From NCBI RefSeq assembly GCF_000820025.1, contig NZ_CDBI01000047.1, forward strand, positions 62,001-126,000: a stretch of DNA of 64,000 nucleotides. Reading direction: 5' to 3'. Positions 9,489-17,560 of the stretch are shown piece after piece; the first letter of the stretch is position 1; each line of letters begins with the position of its first letter. The notes under the pieces are model-generated. The model had not been told where the DNA came from. It saw nothing but the letters and a program-made list of their open reading frames with translations, and ran no database searches. The stretch comes from Aeromonas popoffii (lineage in GTDB: Bacteria; Pseudomonadota; Gammaproteobacteria; Enterobacterales; Aeromonadaceae). The position numbers and the translations under genes are program-made.

Positions 9489-11696
9489 TCAGTTCAGCTC
9501 GGTGGGGTCTATATCCAGACTCCAGCGCACCTTCTTGGTCTCCGGCCAGCCCTCCAGCTCCTTCACCGCCCAATCCAGCAGCTGGGCCAGCGGTGCCCGG
9601 TTCGGCCCCTGTACCAGCAACTGCATACGGAACTTGCCCGCCTTGCGCTCCATAAAGCCGCTGATGGGCCCCAGCACCTGCAGATGGGGATAGCGGGCGC
9701 TGCGCAGGGTATCGGCGAGGCGGGTAAGGAACAACTGCACCTCGTCGCGGCCCGTGGCCTCAGCCCGGAACAAGCTTTGATAGCTAAATGGCGGCAACCC
9801 CAGCAGGCGACGCTCTTTCAGCGCCGTGTCGGCAAAGTGGCCGTAACCGTTCTGGGTCAGATCCTGCAACAGGGCGTGCTCCGGATGATGACTCTGCAGC
9901 ACCACCAGCCCTGGCTTGCTGGCGCGACCGGCGCGGCCCGCCACCTGGGTGTAGAGCTGGGCCAACTTCTCGGCGGCGCGAAAATCGGCGGAAAACAGGG
10001 CGCCATCCACATCCAGCAGGCCCACCAGGGTTACATCCGGAAAGTGGTGCCCCTTGGCCAGCATCTGGGTGCCGATCAGTATCTTGTACTTGCCCGCCTT
10101 GATGTCGCCGAGATGGGTCTCCAGCTCCCCCTTACGGCGGGTGTTGTCCCGATCGATGCGCACCACGGGGTAGTGCGGGAACACCGTGGTGAGCAGCTGC
10201 TCCAGCTGTTCGGTGCCCACTCCCGAGCCGATCAGCTCGTTGCTGCCGCACTCGGGGCAGCTGTGGGGCAGGGGGCGCACGCTGTCGCAGTGGTGGCAGT
10301 GCAGGCGACGCCCTGCCTGATGCCAGGTGTACCAGGCGTCACAGCGCTCGCAGGCGGCGCTCCAGCCACACTGGTGGCAGATAAGCGACGGGGCATAGCC
10401 GCGCCGGTTGAGAAACAGCATTACCTGATTGCCTGCCGCCAGGTGCTCCGCCATCAGCTGCTCCAGCTGGGGGGAGAGCCCGGCCTGCAGCCGCACGCTC
10501 TTGATGTCCAGGATCACCTGGCGGGCGGTCTGGGCGTTGCCGGCGCGCCGCGTCAGGCTGAGGTGGTGATACTTGCCACTGCGGGCATTGTGCAGCGTCT
10601 CCAGCGAGGGGGTGGCCGAGCCGAGCAGGATGGGGATACCGGCGCGATGGGCCCGCATCACGGCCAGATCTCGGGCGTGGTAGCGAAAACCGTCCTGCTG
10701 CTTGAAGGATCCGTCGTGCTCCTCGTCGATGATGATGATGCCGAGGTTCTTGAACGGGGTGAAGACGGCGGAGCGAGTGCCGATCAGGATGGCGGCGCCG
10801 CCATCGCGGCAGGCGAGCCAGGCGTCAAGCCGCTCCCGATCGTTCATGGCCGAGTTCATCGCCACCACGGGCACCTTGAAGCGGCGACGGAAGCGGTTGA
10901 TGGTCTGGGGGGTGAGGCCGATCTCCGGCACCATCACCAGCGCTTGCTTGCCCGCCCTGAGCAGGGGCTCGAGAATGCTCAGGTACACCTCTGTCTTGCC
11001 GGAGCCGGTGATACCATCGAGCAGGAAGGCGCCGAACTGGTTGCTCTGGCTGGTGACGGCGGATACCGCCAGCGCCTGCTCGCCGTTGAGTCGCAGCCCC
11101 TCTCCCGCGTCAAAAGACGTCGCCCAGTCGCCGTCATGGCTCGGCTCCAGCGAACGCTTCTCCAACAGCCCCTTCTTCTCCAGCGCCGTGAGTGCCGCGC
11201 TCTGGATCTCTTCCTGCTTGAGGGCTGACGGCGTCTGCGGCCCCTTGCGCAGCAAGGCGAGGGCCTGTTGCTGCTTGGCGGCACGCTTGAGCTCGTTGAG
11301 ATCGATCGCCATGCCGGCCTCGGTGGCAAACCAGAACTCCAGCTCCCGGTAGGCGGCGGGCTCCCCCTTGCGCACCAGCACCGGCAGGGCGTGAGGCAGC
11401 ACCTCCCCTAGCGGATGCTGGTAGTAGTTTGCGCTCCAGGCCATCAGCGCCAGTATGTCCGGCCCCAGCACGGGGGAGTTATCAAGCACTCGCTTGATGG
11501 GCTTGAGCTTGTTGCGGGGCACCAGGCTGTCGGTCGGATGCTCCACCACCAGCCCGACCAGGGTCTGGGGACCGAAAGGGATCTCGACCCGACAGCCGGG
11601 CTCAGGCAGGGGCAAGGGAGAGAGATAGTCGAAGTGACGGCGTAACGGTACCGGCACAGCCACACGAACCAGATCCAGCGTTTGGGAAGAATTCAC
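9489..11696 (-). CDS. priA: Primosomal replication-restart helicase PriA
   Basis: A 735-residue superfamily 2 DNA helicase that recognises stalled forks and starts replisome reassembly. Visible parts in order: N-terminal 3'-DNA-binding domain (VRVAVPVPLRRHFDYLSP), Walker A GITGSGKTEVY, DEEH box in IIIDEEHDGSFK, the zinc-binding cysteine cluster (CHQCGWSAACERCDAW, then CHHCDS and CPECGS) inserted in the helicase core, and GLLDVDGALFSADFRAAEK with the Q-rich VAGRAGR motif VI. Start is GTG at 11696. Divergent from rpmE, as in E. coli. Confidence 0.96.
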   Translation of the reverse strand: MNSSQTLDLVRVAVPVPLRRHFDYLSPLPLPEPGCRVEIPFGPQTLVGLVVEHPTDSLVPRNKLKPIKRVLDNSPVLGPDILALMAWSANYYQHPLGEVLPHALPVLVRKGEPAAYRELEFWFATEAGMAIDLNELKRAAKQQQALALLRKGPQTPSALKQEEIQSAALTALEKKGLLEKRSLEPSHDGDWATSFDAGEGLRLNGEQALAVSAVTSQSNQFGAFLLDGITGSGKTEVYLSILEPLLRAGKQALVMVPEIGLTPQTINRFRRRFKVPVVAMNSAMNDRERLDAWLACRDGGAAILIGTRSAVFTPFKNLGIIIIDEEHDGSFKQQDGFRYHARDLAVMRAHRAGIPILLGSATPSLETLHNARSGKYHHLSLTRRAGNAQTARQVILDIKSVRLQAGLSPQLEQLMAEHLAAGNQVMLFLNRRGYAPSLICHQCGWSAACERCDAWYTWHQAGRRLHCHHCDSVRPLPHSCPECGSNELIGSGVGTEQLEQLLTTVFPHYPVVRIDRDNTRRKGELETHLGDIKAGKYKILIGTQMLAKGHHFPDVTLVGLLDVDGALFSADFRAAEKLAQLYTQVAGRAGRASKPGLVVLQSHHPEHALLQDLTQNGYGHFADTALKERRLLGLPPFSYQSLFRAEATGRDEVQLFLTRLADTLRSARYPHLQVLGPISGFMERKAGKFRMQLLVQGPNRAPLAQLLDWAVKELEGWPETKKVRWSLDIDPTELN

Positions 11697-11727
11697 CAGG
11701 GATTGCCTATTTTTTCTGCGAAGCCAC

Positions 11728-11755
11728 TTGCCTGATCTCAGGCATTTCCTATATT
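11728..11755 (+). promoter_or_regulatory. rpmE sigma-70 promoter
   Basis: TTGCCT (11728-11733), 16-base spacer, TATATT (11750-11755). It predicts a roughly 80-base untranslated leader before rpmE. Confidence 0.65.
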
Positions 11756-11843
11756 ATTCGCAGCCTTTGAAACTGTGTTCAACAATCGTGTGGTGTCCGA
11801 CAGAAGATCGGATAGCGACACGGCCTGATAATTGAGGTTGTCC

Positions 11844-12059
11844 ATGAAAGCTGGTATTCATCCTAACTACGTAGCCATCACCTGCAAGTGCTCCTGCGGT
11901 AATGTGATCAACACTTTCTCTACCCTGGGTAAAGATCTGAACCTGGACGTGTGCTCTGCATGCCACCCGTTCTATACCGGCAAGCAGAAAGAAGTTTCTA
12001 GCGGCGGCCGCGTAGACAAGTTCAACAAGCGTTTCGGTGGCTTGACTGCCAAGAAGTAA
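11844..12059 (+). CDS. rpmE: Ribosomal protein bL31, zinc-binding type
   Basis: A 71-residue large-subunit protein beginning [19 protein letters not shown]. Four metal ligands are present (CKCSCG near 15-19 and [13 protein letters not shown] near 38-42), so it is the zinc-containing C+ paralogue whose C- alternative (YkgM type) is usually Zur-controlled. Start is ATG at 11844 after GAGGTTG. Monocistronic, with its own promoter and terminator. Confidence 0.95.
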   Translation: MKAGIHPNYVAITCKCSCGNVINTFSTLGKDLNLDVCSACHPFYTGKQKEVSSGGRVDKFNKRFGGLTAKK

Positions 12060-12080
12060 TCTTGCTTCTGAAGAATTCTG

Positions 12081-12108
12081 AAAAAGGCGCCCATCGGGCG
12101 CCTTTTTT
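12081..12108 (+). terminator. rpmE terminator
   Basis: AAAAAGGCGCCC (12081-12092) pairs with GGGCGCCTTTTT (12096-12107) across ATC, ending in a T-run. Confidence 0.93.
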
Positions 12109-12175
12109 ATGGGTTGGCGTTTTGTATTGAAGCGGTTTGCCCTATGGTGTTGGCTCAATCATGGGAGAAGAACAG

Positions 12176-13609
12176 ATGCGCACATGTCTGGTGATGGGAG
12201 CTGCGGGGTATATAGGGTCTTACCTGGTACCCCACCTGCAAGGGCTGGGTTATCGGGTGATCGCCGGGGCTCGTCGCCCTTGTCGTCTGCCGCCGGGCGT
12301 GGAGTTTCGCCTCGCCGACAGCCTCAAGCCCATCACACTGCTGCCCGCGCTGACGGGCATAGACACCGTCTTCTATCTGGTGCACGCCATGGGGGCTGGC
12401 GCCGACTTTCACCGGCTGGAGCAGCAGGGGGTGAAGAACTTCGCCGCCGCCGCCCGCGCCTCCGGGGTGCGCCGCATCATCTATCTGGGGGCCATCCAGC
12501 CCGAGCGTTGCAATAGCCGTCATCTCAACTCCCGCCGCCATTGTGGCGAGCTGTTTCGTGACTCCGGTGTGCCGACGGTGGAGCTGCGCTCCGGCATCAT
12601 CGTAGGGCCGGGCTCGGCCGCCTTCGAGGTGATGCGGGATCTGGTGTTCAACCTGCCCATGATGGTCACGCCCAAGTGGGTACGCTCTCGCACACCGCCC
12701 ATAGCGCTCTCCAACCTGCTGCACTATCTGGGCGGGCTGGTGGAGGTCGAGGGGGTGGATGGTCAGGTGCTCAATGCCGTTGGCCCCGAGCTGCTCAGCT
12801 ATCAGCAGCAGTTGCAGAAGTTCGCCGCCCATATCGGCAAGCGTTGCCCCATCATCCCCATCCCGTTTCTGAGCCCGCGGCTCTCCGCCTGGTGGCTGCA
12901 ATTTGTCACCTCTGTGCCGCAACCCGTGGCCAAGGCGCTGGTGGGCGGCCTCAAGCACGACATCCCGGCCGATGACGGCCCGCTGCGGGCCCTGCTGCCA
13001 CAAACCCTGCTCAGCTTCGACGAGGCGCTCGGGGAGAGCCTGGCGCTGGAGCAGAAACTGGGGGCCGAGCAGCAGGGGCTGGAGACGCCGCTGGGGCTGC
13101 GCTGGCGCCATCCCGAGTACGGCTTCTATGATCGCACCGCCAGCGGGGAGGCCATCTGTCTCGCCGCTCCCGAGGTGGTGTGGCAGGTGTTGCAGCAGCT
13201 GGGGGGCGAGCAGCGTTACTTCTACATGAACGAGCTGTGGGTGGTGCGGGAGTGGATGGATCACCTGATCGGTGGCCCGGCCCGCACCCGTGGCCGCACT
13301 AACCCGGATCGCTTAGTGAAGGGGGACATGCTGGATTCCTGGCAGATCCTCGGGGTCGACGAGGGACGCAGGCTGGATCTGCTGTTCAACATGAAGGCCC
13401 CGGGAGTGGGGCGGCTGGCGTTCAACATACTGCCGGAGGAGTCCGGCCTGACCCGCATCAAGGTGACGGCTCACTGGCATCCTCAGGGCGCCTGGGGGCT
13501 GGCCTACTGGCTCGCCATGCTGCCATTCCATCTCTTCATCTTCCAGGGGATGACGGAGGCCATCGCCAGACAGGCAGAGCTGAAAGCGGGTATCCCTGTG
13601 ATGGAGTGA
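12176..13609 (+). CDS. ybjT: YbjT-like NAD(P)-binding protein with DUF2867 C-terminal domain
   Basis: A 477-residue protein of two parts: an atypical short-chain-dehydrogenase Rossmann domain (GAAGYIGSYLVPHL at residues 9-22, then a NmrA-like fold to about 300) and a C-terminal SRPBCC/DUF2867 domain (about 310-470) with the conserved GDMLDSWQILGV and LLFNMKAPGVGRL stretches. Colinear similarity to E. coli YbjT is clear throughout (RAGIIVGPGSAAFEVMRD versus the same block there). The substrate is unknown. I start at ATG 12176 because GGAG lies eight bases upstream; an in-frame ATG at 12161 is possible. Confidence 0.83.
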   Translation: MRTCLVMGAAGYIGSYLVPHLQGLGYRVIAGARRPCRLPPGVEFRLADSLKPITLLPALTGIDTVFYLVHAMGAGADFHRLEQQGVKNFAAAARASGVRRIIYLGAIQPERCNSRHLNSRRHCGELFRDSGVPTVELRSGIIVGPGSAAFEVMRDLVFNLPMMVTPKWVRSRTPPIALSNLLHYLGGLVEVEGVDGQVLNAVGPELLSYQQQLQKFAAHIGKRCPIIPIPFLSPRLSAWWLQFVTSVPQPVAKALVGGLKHDIPADDGPLRALLPQTLLSFDEALGESLALEQKLGAEQQGLETPLGLRWRHPEYGFYDRTASGEAICLAAPEVVWQVLQQLGGEQRYFYMNELWVVREWMDHLIGGPARTRGRTNPDRLVKGDMLDSWQILGVDEGRRLDLLFNMKAPGVGRLAFNILPEESGLTRIKVTAHWHPQGAWGLAYWLAMLPFHLFIFQGMTEAIARQAELKAGIPVME

Positions 13610-13790
13610 AACCATATCTATAACTAAATGGGTATTAGTGATTGGTGTGACATGCTAATTACTGGCTTGTCAGTGGCGGCAAAACGATACTTTCCTCTGT
13701 GAAAGCGCGATGGTTTTCTTTATGATCCCCAGCCCTCGCCCGCTGGCGAGCCCATGCACCACTCTATTCACTTCCGTATCGGGGTCCCCC

Positions 13791-15035
13791 ATGTCCGATC
13801 TTCGTCAACAAGCACTCGATTACCATGCCCAGCCTGTGCCGGGCAAAATTGCCATCGCCCTCACCAAGCCTGCCGAGACAGCTCACGATCTGGCGCTGGC
13901 CTACAGCCCGGGTGTGGCCGAGCCGGTGCGCGAGATTGCCGCCAATCCGGCCGATGCCTACCGCTATACCGGCAAGGGCAACCTGGTGGCCGTCATCTCC
14001 AACGGTACCGCTATCCTGGGACTGGGCAATCTGGGCCCGCTGGCGTCCAAGCCGGTGATGGAGGGCAAGGCCCTGCTGTTCAAGCGCTTCGCCGGCATAG
14101 ATGCCATCGACATAGAGGTGAAGCACGAGACCAGTGCGCAGTTCATCGACACGGTTGCGGCCATCGCCGACACCTTCGGTGGCATCAACCTGGAAGACAT
14201 CAAGGCGCCAGAGTGCTTTGAGATCGAAGAGGCGCTGATCGCCCGTTGCGACATCCCGGTGTTCCACGATGACCAGCACGGTACCGCCATCGTCACAGCT
14301 GCCGGTCTGCTCAATGCGCTGGAAGTGCAGGGCAAGCGCATCGAACAGAGTCGCATCGTCTGCATGGGGGCCGGGGCTGCAGCCACCGCCTGCATGGACT
14401 TGCTGATCAAGTGCGGTGCTGCGCCACACAACATCTTCATGCTCGACCGCCAGGGGGTTATTCACACAGGCCGCAGCGATCTGAACCAGTACAAGCAGCG
14501 CTTCGCCAACGACACCCCGCTGCGCACCCTGATGGATGTCATTGAAGGGGCGGATGTGTTTGTCGGTGTCTCCGGCCCGGATGTGCTGCCCGCCGAAGCG
14601 GTTGCCCTGATGGCGCCGCGCCCGGTGATCTTCGCCTGCTCCAACCCGGACCCGGAGATCAAGCCGTCCCTGGCCCACGCGGTGCGCGATGATCTCATCA
14701 TGGGCACTGGCCGTTCGGATTATCCGAACCAGATCAACAACGTGCTCTGCTTCCCCTTCATCTTCCGCGGCGCGCTGGACGCCCGCGCCAGCCGCATCAA
14801 CGATGCCATGAAGATAGCTGCGGTGGAGGCGATCCGCGGTCTGGTGAAGGAGCCGGTGCCGGCCGAGGTGCTGACCGCAGCCGGGGTGAGCGAGCTTTCC
14901 TTCGGCAAGGATTACGTCATTCCCAAGCCGATGGATGCCCGCCTGCTGCCACGGGTGGCCCGCGCCGTGGCGCTGGCGGCGGTAGCCTCCGGCGTGGCGC
15001 GCATCGCGCTGCCGGCAGACTACATGCTGGAATAA
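13791..15035 (+). CDS. Malic enzyme, MaeB-type catalytic module without PTA domain
   Basis: A 414-residue oxaloacetate-decarboxylating malate dehydrogenase producing pyruvate, CO2 and NAD(P)H. It aligns with the N-terminal 410 residues of E. coli MaeB (AYSPGVAEPVREI, GNLVAVISNGTAILGLGN, GINLEDIKAPECF, HDDQHGTAIV) but ends where MaeB continues into its phosphotransacetylase-like regulatory domain. The cofactor site GAGAAATACMDLL is near residues 194-206; NAD versus NADP preference cannot be settled by eye. Start ATG 13791 (MSDLRQQALDYHAQPVPGK) is the conserved N-terminus; the frame is open upstream. Monocistronic. Confidence 0.92.
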   Translation: MSDLRQQALDYHAQPVPGKIAIALTKPAETAHDLALAYSPGVAEPVREIAANPADAYRYTGKGNLVAVISNGTAILGLGNLGPLASKPVMEGKALLFKRFAGIDAIDIEVKHETSAQFIDTVAAIADTFGGINLEDIKAPECFEIEEALIARCDIPVFHDDQHGTAIVTAAGLLNALEVQGKRIEQSRIVCMGAGAAATACMDLLIKCGAAPHNIFMLDRQGVIHTGRSDLNQYKQRFANDTPLRTLMDVIEGADVFVGVSGPDVLPAEAVALMAPRPVIFACSNPDPEIKPSLAHAVRDDLIMGTGRSDYPNQINNVLCFPFIFRGALDARASRINDAMKIAAVEAIRGLVKEPVPAEVLTAAGVSELSFGKDYVIPKPMDARLLPRVARAVALAAVASGVARIALPADYMLE

Positions 15036-15061
15036 GTCGTCGGCGCTATACCGACCACGAC

Positions 15062-15091
15062 AAAAGGGGCCCCATGATTGGGCCCCTTTTT
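15062..15091 (+). terminator. Malic enzyme terminator
   Basis: AAAAGGGGCCC (15062-15072) pairs with GGGCCCCTTTT (15080-15090) over a 7-base loop with a short T-run. On the minus strand the A-tract gives a T-run too, so it may also end the convergent asr-like transcript. Confidence 0.9.
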
Positions 15092-15114
15092 GTTACAGGA
15101 AGCTTGATACGTCG

Positions 15115-15297
15115 TTATTTGGTCTTGGGGGCGACCTGGACGGCCGGTGCTTTGGCATGAGTGGCATTGTGATGCTTTTTCACCACCTTGGTCGGGGTCG
15201 CCTCGGGGGCGGCGGCCTTGGTGGGGGTGGCGGCCATGGTGAAGCCGGAGGTCAGGGCGAAGACTGCGGCCAGGCTCAGGGGGATCAGCTTGTTCAT
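15115..15297 (-). CDS. asr: Acid-shock (Asr)-like small periplasmic protein
   Basis: A 60-residue protein with signal peptide (MNKLIPLSLAAVFALTSGFTMA) and a mature part made almost only of Ala, Thr, Lys, Pro and His (ATPTKAAAPEATPTKVVKKH, then HNATHAKAPAVQVAPKTK). This composition and order match the beginning of E. coli Asr, the acid-shock protein, which has a longer Lys/Ala/His repeat tail. The start at 15297 follows GAGGA by eight bases. It lies directly behind rstB, and E. coli asr is known to be controlled by RstA and PhoB. Homology is by composition and context, so the symbol is tentative. Confidence 0.62.
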   Translation of the reverse strand: MNKLIPLSLAAVFALTSGFTMAATPTKAAAPEATPTKVVKKHHNATHAKAPAVQVAPKTK

Positions 15298-15319
15298 ATT
15301 CCAGTTCCTCATTCGGGTT

Positions 15320-15351
15320 GATGACATGGAGCGTTGCTCCATGACGTCATC
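15320..15351 (-). other. Hairpin between rstB and the asr-like gene
   Basis: CATGGAGC (15325-15332) pairs with GCTCCATG (15336-15343), extended by GATGA/TCATC flanks with a 3-base bulge. It starts immediately at the rstB stop codon and has no T-run. It could act as a processing or stabilising element separating rstB from the small gene; this is inference. Confidence 0.5.
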
Positions 15352-16677
15352 CTAGGGCCGTTCCGCTGGCGCTTCAGTGAGTGGCTGGTGACGGTTTGTA
15401 TCCAAATGTACAGGTAGCGTCAGGCAGAAGCGGGCGCCGACCGCGCTGGGCAGCAGCTGCACTTCACCGCCGTGGTGGCGGGCTATGCTGCGCACGATGG
15501 CGAGGCCGAGGCCAGCGCCGCCAGTGCGGCGATCCCGGCTCTGATCCAGGCGCATGAAGGGTTCGAAGATCTGGGGCGCCAGCGCCGGATCTATGCCGGG
15601 GCCGTCATCTGCCACCTCCAGCAGATAGTGATCCTGCTGCTGGCTCATGGCGAGGGTCACCCGGCTGGTGGCGTGGCGCAGGGCGTTGCCGATGAGGTTC
15701 TCCAGCGCCCGGTCCAGCAGGCGGGGATCGCCGTGCCAGAGCAGGGGATGGGCGGGACGACTGAATTCGAGCCGGGTTTGTGGCCGCAGCGCTTGCCAGT
15801 CCGGGAGGCGGCTGCCGGCCCAGCTGGTCAGCTCCAGTTCGCTGTATTGCAGCGGCAGCTCGGGGCGATCCAGCCTGGCGTAGGTGAGCATCTCCTCGAT
15901 GAGGGCGTCCAGTGCCCCCAGATCGCGTTCCAGCCCCTGTTGTTCCGCTGCCGATGGCTGCGGATCCAGCATGGCGAGCCGGTAGCGCAGCCTGACCAAC
16001 GGGGTGCGCAGCTCGTGGGCGATGGCATCGGTCAGCTGTTTGCGAGTGGCCAGCATGGCTTGCAGCTGTTCCGTCATCTGATCGAAGGTGCGACCCACCC
16101 GGCCCAGACTGCTGCCGGCGGGCAGGCCGGTGCGGCTGGAGAGATCCCCGTCACCAACCCGGCGGGCGGTTTGTTCGAGCCGTTGCAGACCACGCCAGTG
16201 CGGGCGCAGCCAGAGCAGTATGGGCAGACCGAGGGAGAGACCGATGGCCAGCAGTAGCCCCACATCGACCCAGTGCAGCTCGTGCAGATAGGAGAGATAG
16301 GGCACGGGGCCGACGATCAGCACCTGATCGGTGCCCGGGATGCGTTGCAGGAAGGTGTCATCCTCCTCGACGATGACTATGTTGCCCGCCTCGAGAAAGG
16401 CCTGATCCTCCTTGGCCAGCGGCTGGTTGGCGAGGGCGCCGATCTGCAGCGGCAGGGTGAGCTGGCGGCTCTGCTCCCCCATGCGCGCGGGCCAGTGCTC
16501 CGGCGGCAATCGCGCCAGTTCGCCGGTGAGCAGGCCGAGGGAGCCTTGCATCATCCGCTCCAGATAGCGGTCGCCCGCCCGCTCGGCGCTGACCTGATAG
16601 ACAAAACCGACCAGCAGTATGGCCAGGGTGAAACAGCCGATCAGCAGCAGGTAGAACTGGATAAACAGACGGCGCAT
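15352..16677 (-). CDS. rstB: Sensor histidine kinase RstB
   Basis: A 441-residue inner-membrane kinase. Order: TM1 (about 7-30, FIQFYLLLIGCFTLAILLVG), periplasmic domain ending FLQRIPGTDQVLIVGPVPYLSYLHEL, TM2 (about 137-157), HAMP, dimerisation helix with phospho-acceptor His in AIAHELRTPLVRLRYRL (near 225), and HATPase_c with N box NLIGNALRHA, G1 VADDGPGIDP and G2 GGAGLGLAIV. The whole length aligns with E. coli RstB, including the MRPHWxxxxxLE linker. RstA lies 35 bases upstream in the same direction. Confidence 0.93.
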   Translation of the reverse strand: MRRLFIQFYLLLIGCFTLAILLVGFVYQVSAERAGDRYLERMMQGSLGLLTGELARLPPEHWPARMGEQSRQLTLPLQIGALANQPLAKEDQAFLEAGNIVIVEEDDTFLQRIPGTDQVLIVGPVPYLSYLHELHWVDVGLLLAIGLSLGLPILLWLRPHWRGLQRLEQTARRVGDGDLSSRTGLPAGSSLGRVGRTFDQMTEQLQAMLATRKQLTDAIAHELRTPLVRLRYRLAMLDPQPSAAEQQGLERDLGALDALIEEMLTYARLDRPELPLQYSELELTSWAGSRLPDWQALRPQTRLEFSRPAHPLLWHGDPRLLDRALENLIGNALRHATSRVTLAMSQQQDHYLLEVADDGPGIDPALAPQIFEPFMRLDQSRDRRTGGAGLGLAIVRSIARHHGGEVQLLPSAVGARFCLTLPVHLDTNRHQPLTEAPAERP

Positions 16678-16712
16678 TGGGTGTGCTCTCCCGTGGTCAG
16701 TGGCGGATGGCC

Positions 16713-17423
16713 CTATGATTCCCAGGCATGGGGCACCAGCAGATAACCCTTCTGGCGCACCGTCTTGATGCGGGTCGGGTTGTTGCTGTCATCCCCCAGC
16801 TTGCGGCGCAGGCGGGAGATGGCCACATCCATGCTGCGGTCCTGACCGTCGTAGTCGCGGCCACGCAGGTTGCGAAACAGCGCCTCCCGTCCCAGGATCT
16901 GGCCCGCATGGCAGGCCAGCTCCCACAAGAGGTCGAAGTCAGCGGTGGAGAGGGGGATGCTGTCGCCATCGAGGCGCACATCCCGACCCGGCCCGTCGAT
17001 CTGCAGGCGACCGAACTGCAAGCGCTGGGGCGGCGTACTGGCCACGGCTGCTTGCGGTGCCTGTCCCTGCTGGCGAAACTGGACCCGCAGCCGAGCCAGC
17101 AGCACAGGGGGCGGCGTTGTCTTGAGGATGTAGTCGTTGGCACCCAGCTCCAGACTCAGGATCTGGTTCATGTCGCTGTCGAGGGAGGTGAGCATGACGA
17201 TGGGGCCCTTGAAGCGTGGCCGCAGATCCCGGCACAGGGAGAGACCATCTTGCCCTGGCAGCATGATGTCGAGCAGCACCAGATCGGGTTGCTCGGCTTC
17301 GATTCTGGCAAGTGCCATGTCGCCTCTGGGCTCCAGCAGCACGTCGATGTCGTGGCGGGCAAGCCAGCTGCTGATGAGCTGGCCTATTTCGGGATCATCT
17401 TCAACAAAAAGAATGCGTTGCAT
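16713..17423 (-). CDS. rstA: Response regulator RstA
   Basis: A 236-residue OmpR-family regulator. The receiver domain has the acidic pair in FVEDDPEIG and the phospho-acceptor Asp in LVLLDIMLPGQDG (near 52). The unusual segment TSLDSDMNQILSLELGANDYILKTTPPPVLLARL is nearly identical to E. coli RstA, as is the winged-helix end (DRSMDVAISRLRRKLGDD...RIKTVRQKGYLLVPHAWE). I start at ATG 17423 (MQRILFVEDD), the family N-terminus, although the Shine-Dalgarno is poor. In E. coli RstA acts downstream of PhoPQ and controls asr. Confidence 0.94.
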   Translation of the reverse strand: MQRILFVEDDPEIGQLISSWLARHDIDVLLEPRGDMALARIEAEQPDLVLLDIMLPGQDGLSLCRDLRPRFKGPIVMLTSLDSDMNQILSLELGANDYILKTTPPPVLLARLRVQFRQQGQAPQAAVASTPPQRLQFGRLQIDGPGRDVRLDGDSIPLSTADFDLLWELACHAGQILGREALFRNLRGRDYDGQDRSMDVAISRLRRKLGDDSNNPTRIKTVRQKGYLLVPHAWES

Positions 17424-17510
17424 TTTGGCATGACACCCAGGCTGTGGCGCGGATGCGCGTGCCGCCAGCATAATGGCTCCCGGCCCGGCGTGCACAGGGA
17501 TAACTAATCA

Positions 17511-17532
17511 AACAGGGCCCTTGGGCCCTGTT
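17511..17532 (-). terminator. trmA terminator hairpin
   Basis: AACAGGGCCC (17511-17520) and GGGCCCTGTT (17523-17532) form a perfect 10-base stem with a 2-base loop, 28 bases past the trmA stop. The T-tail on the minus strand is short (TTTGATT), so termination may be modest. Confidence 0.65.
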
Positions 17533-17560
17533 GTCACGCTGGTCGTGGAGACCCGCCGAA

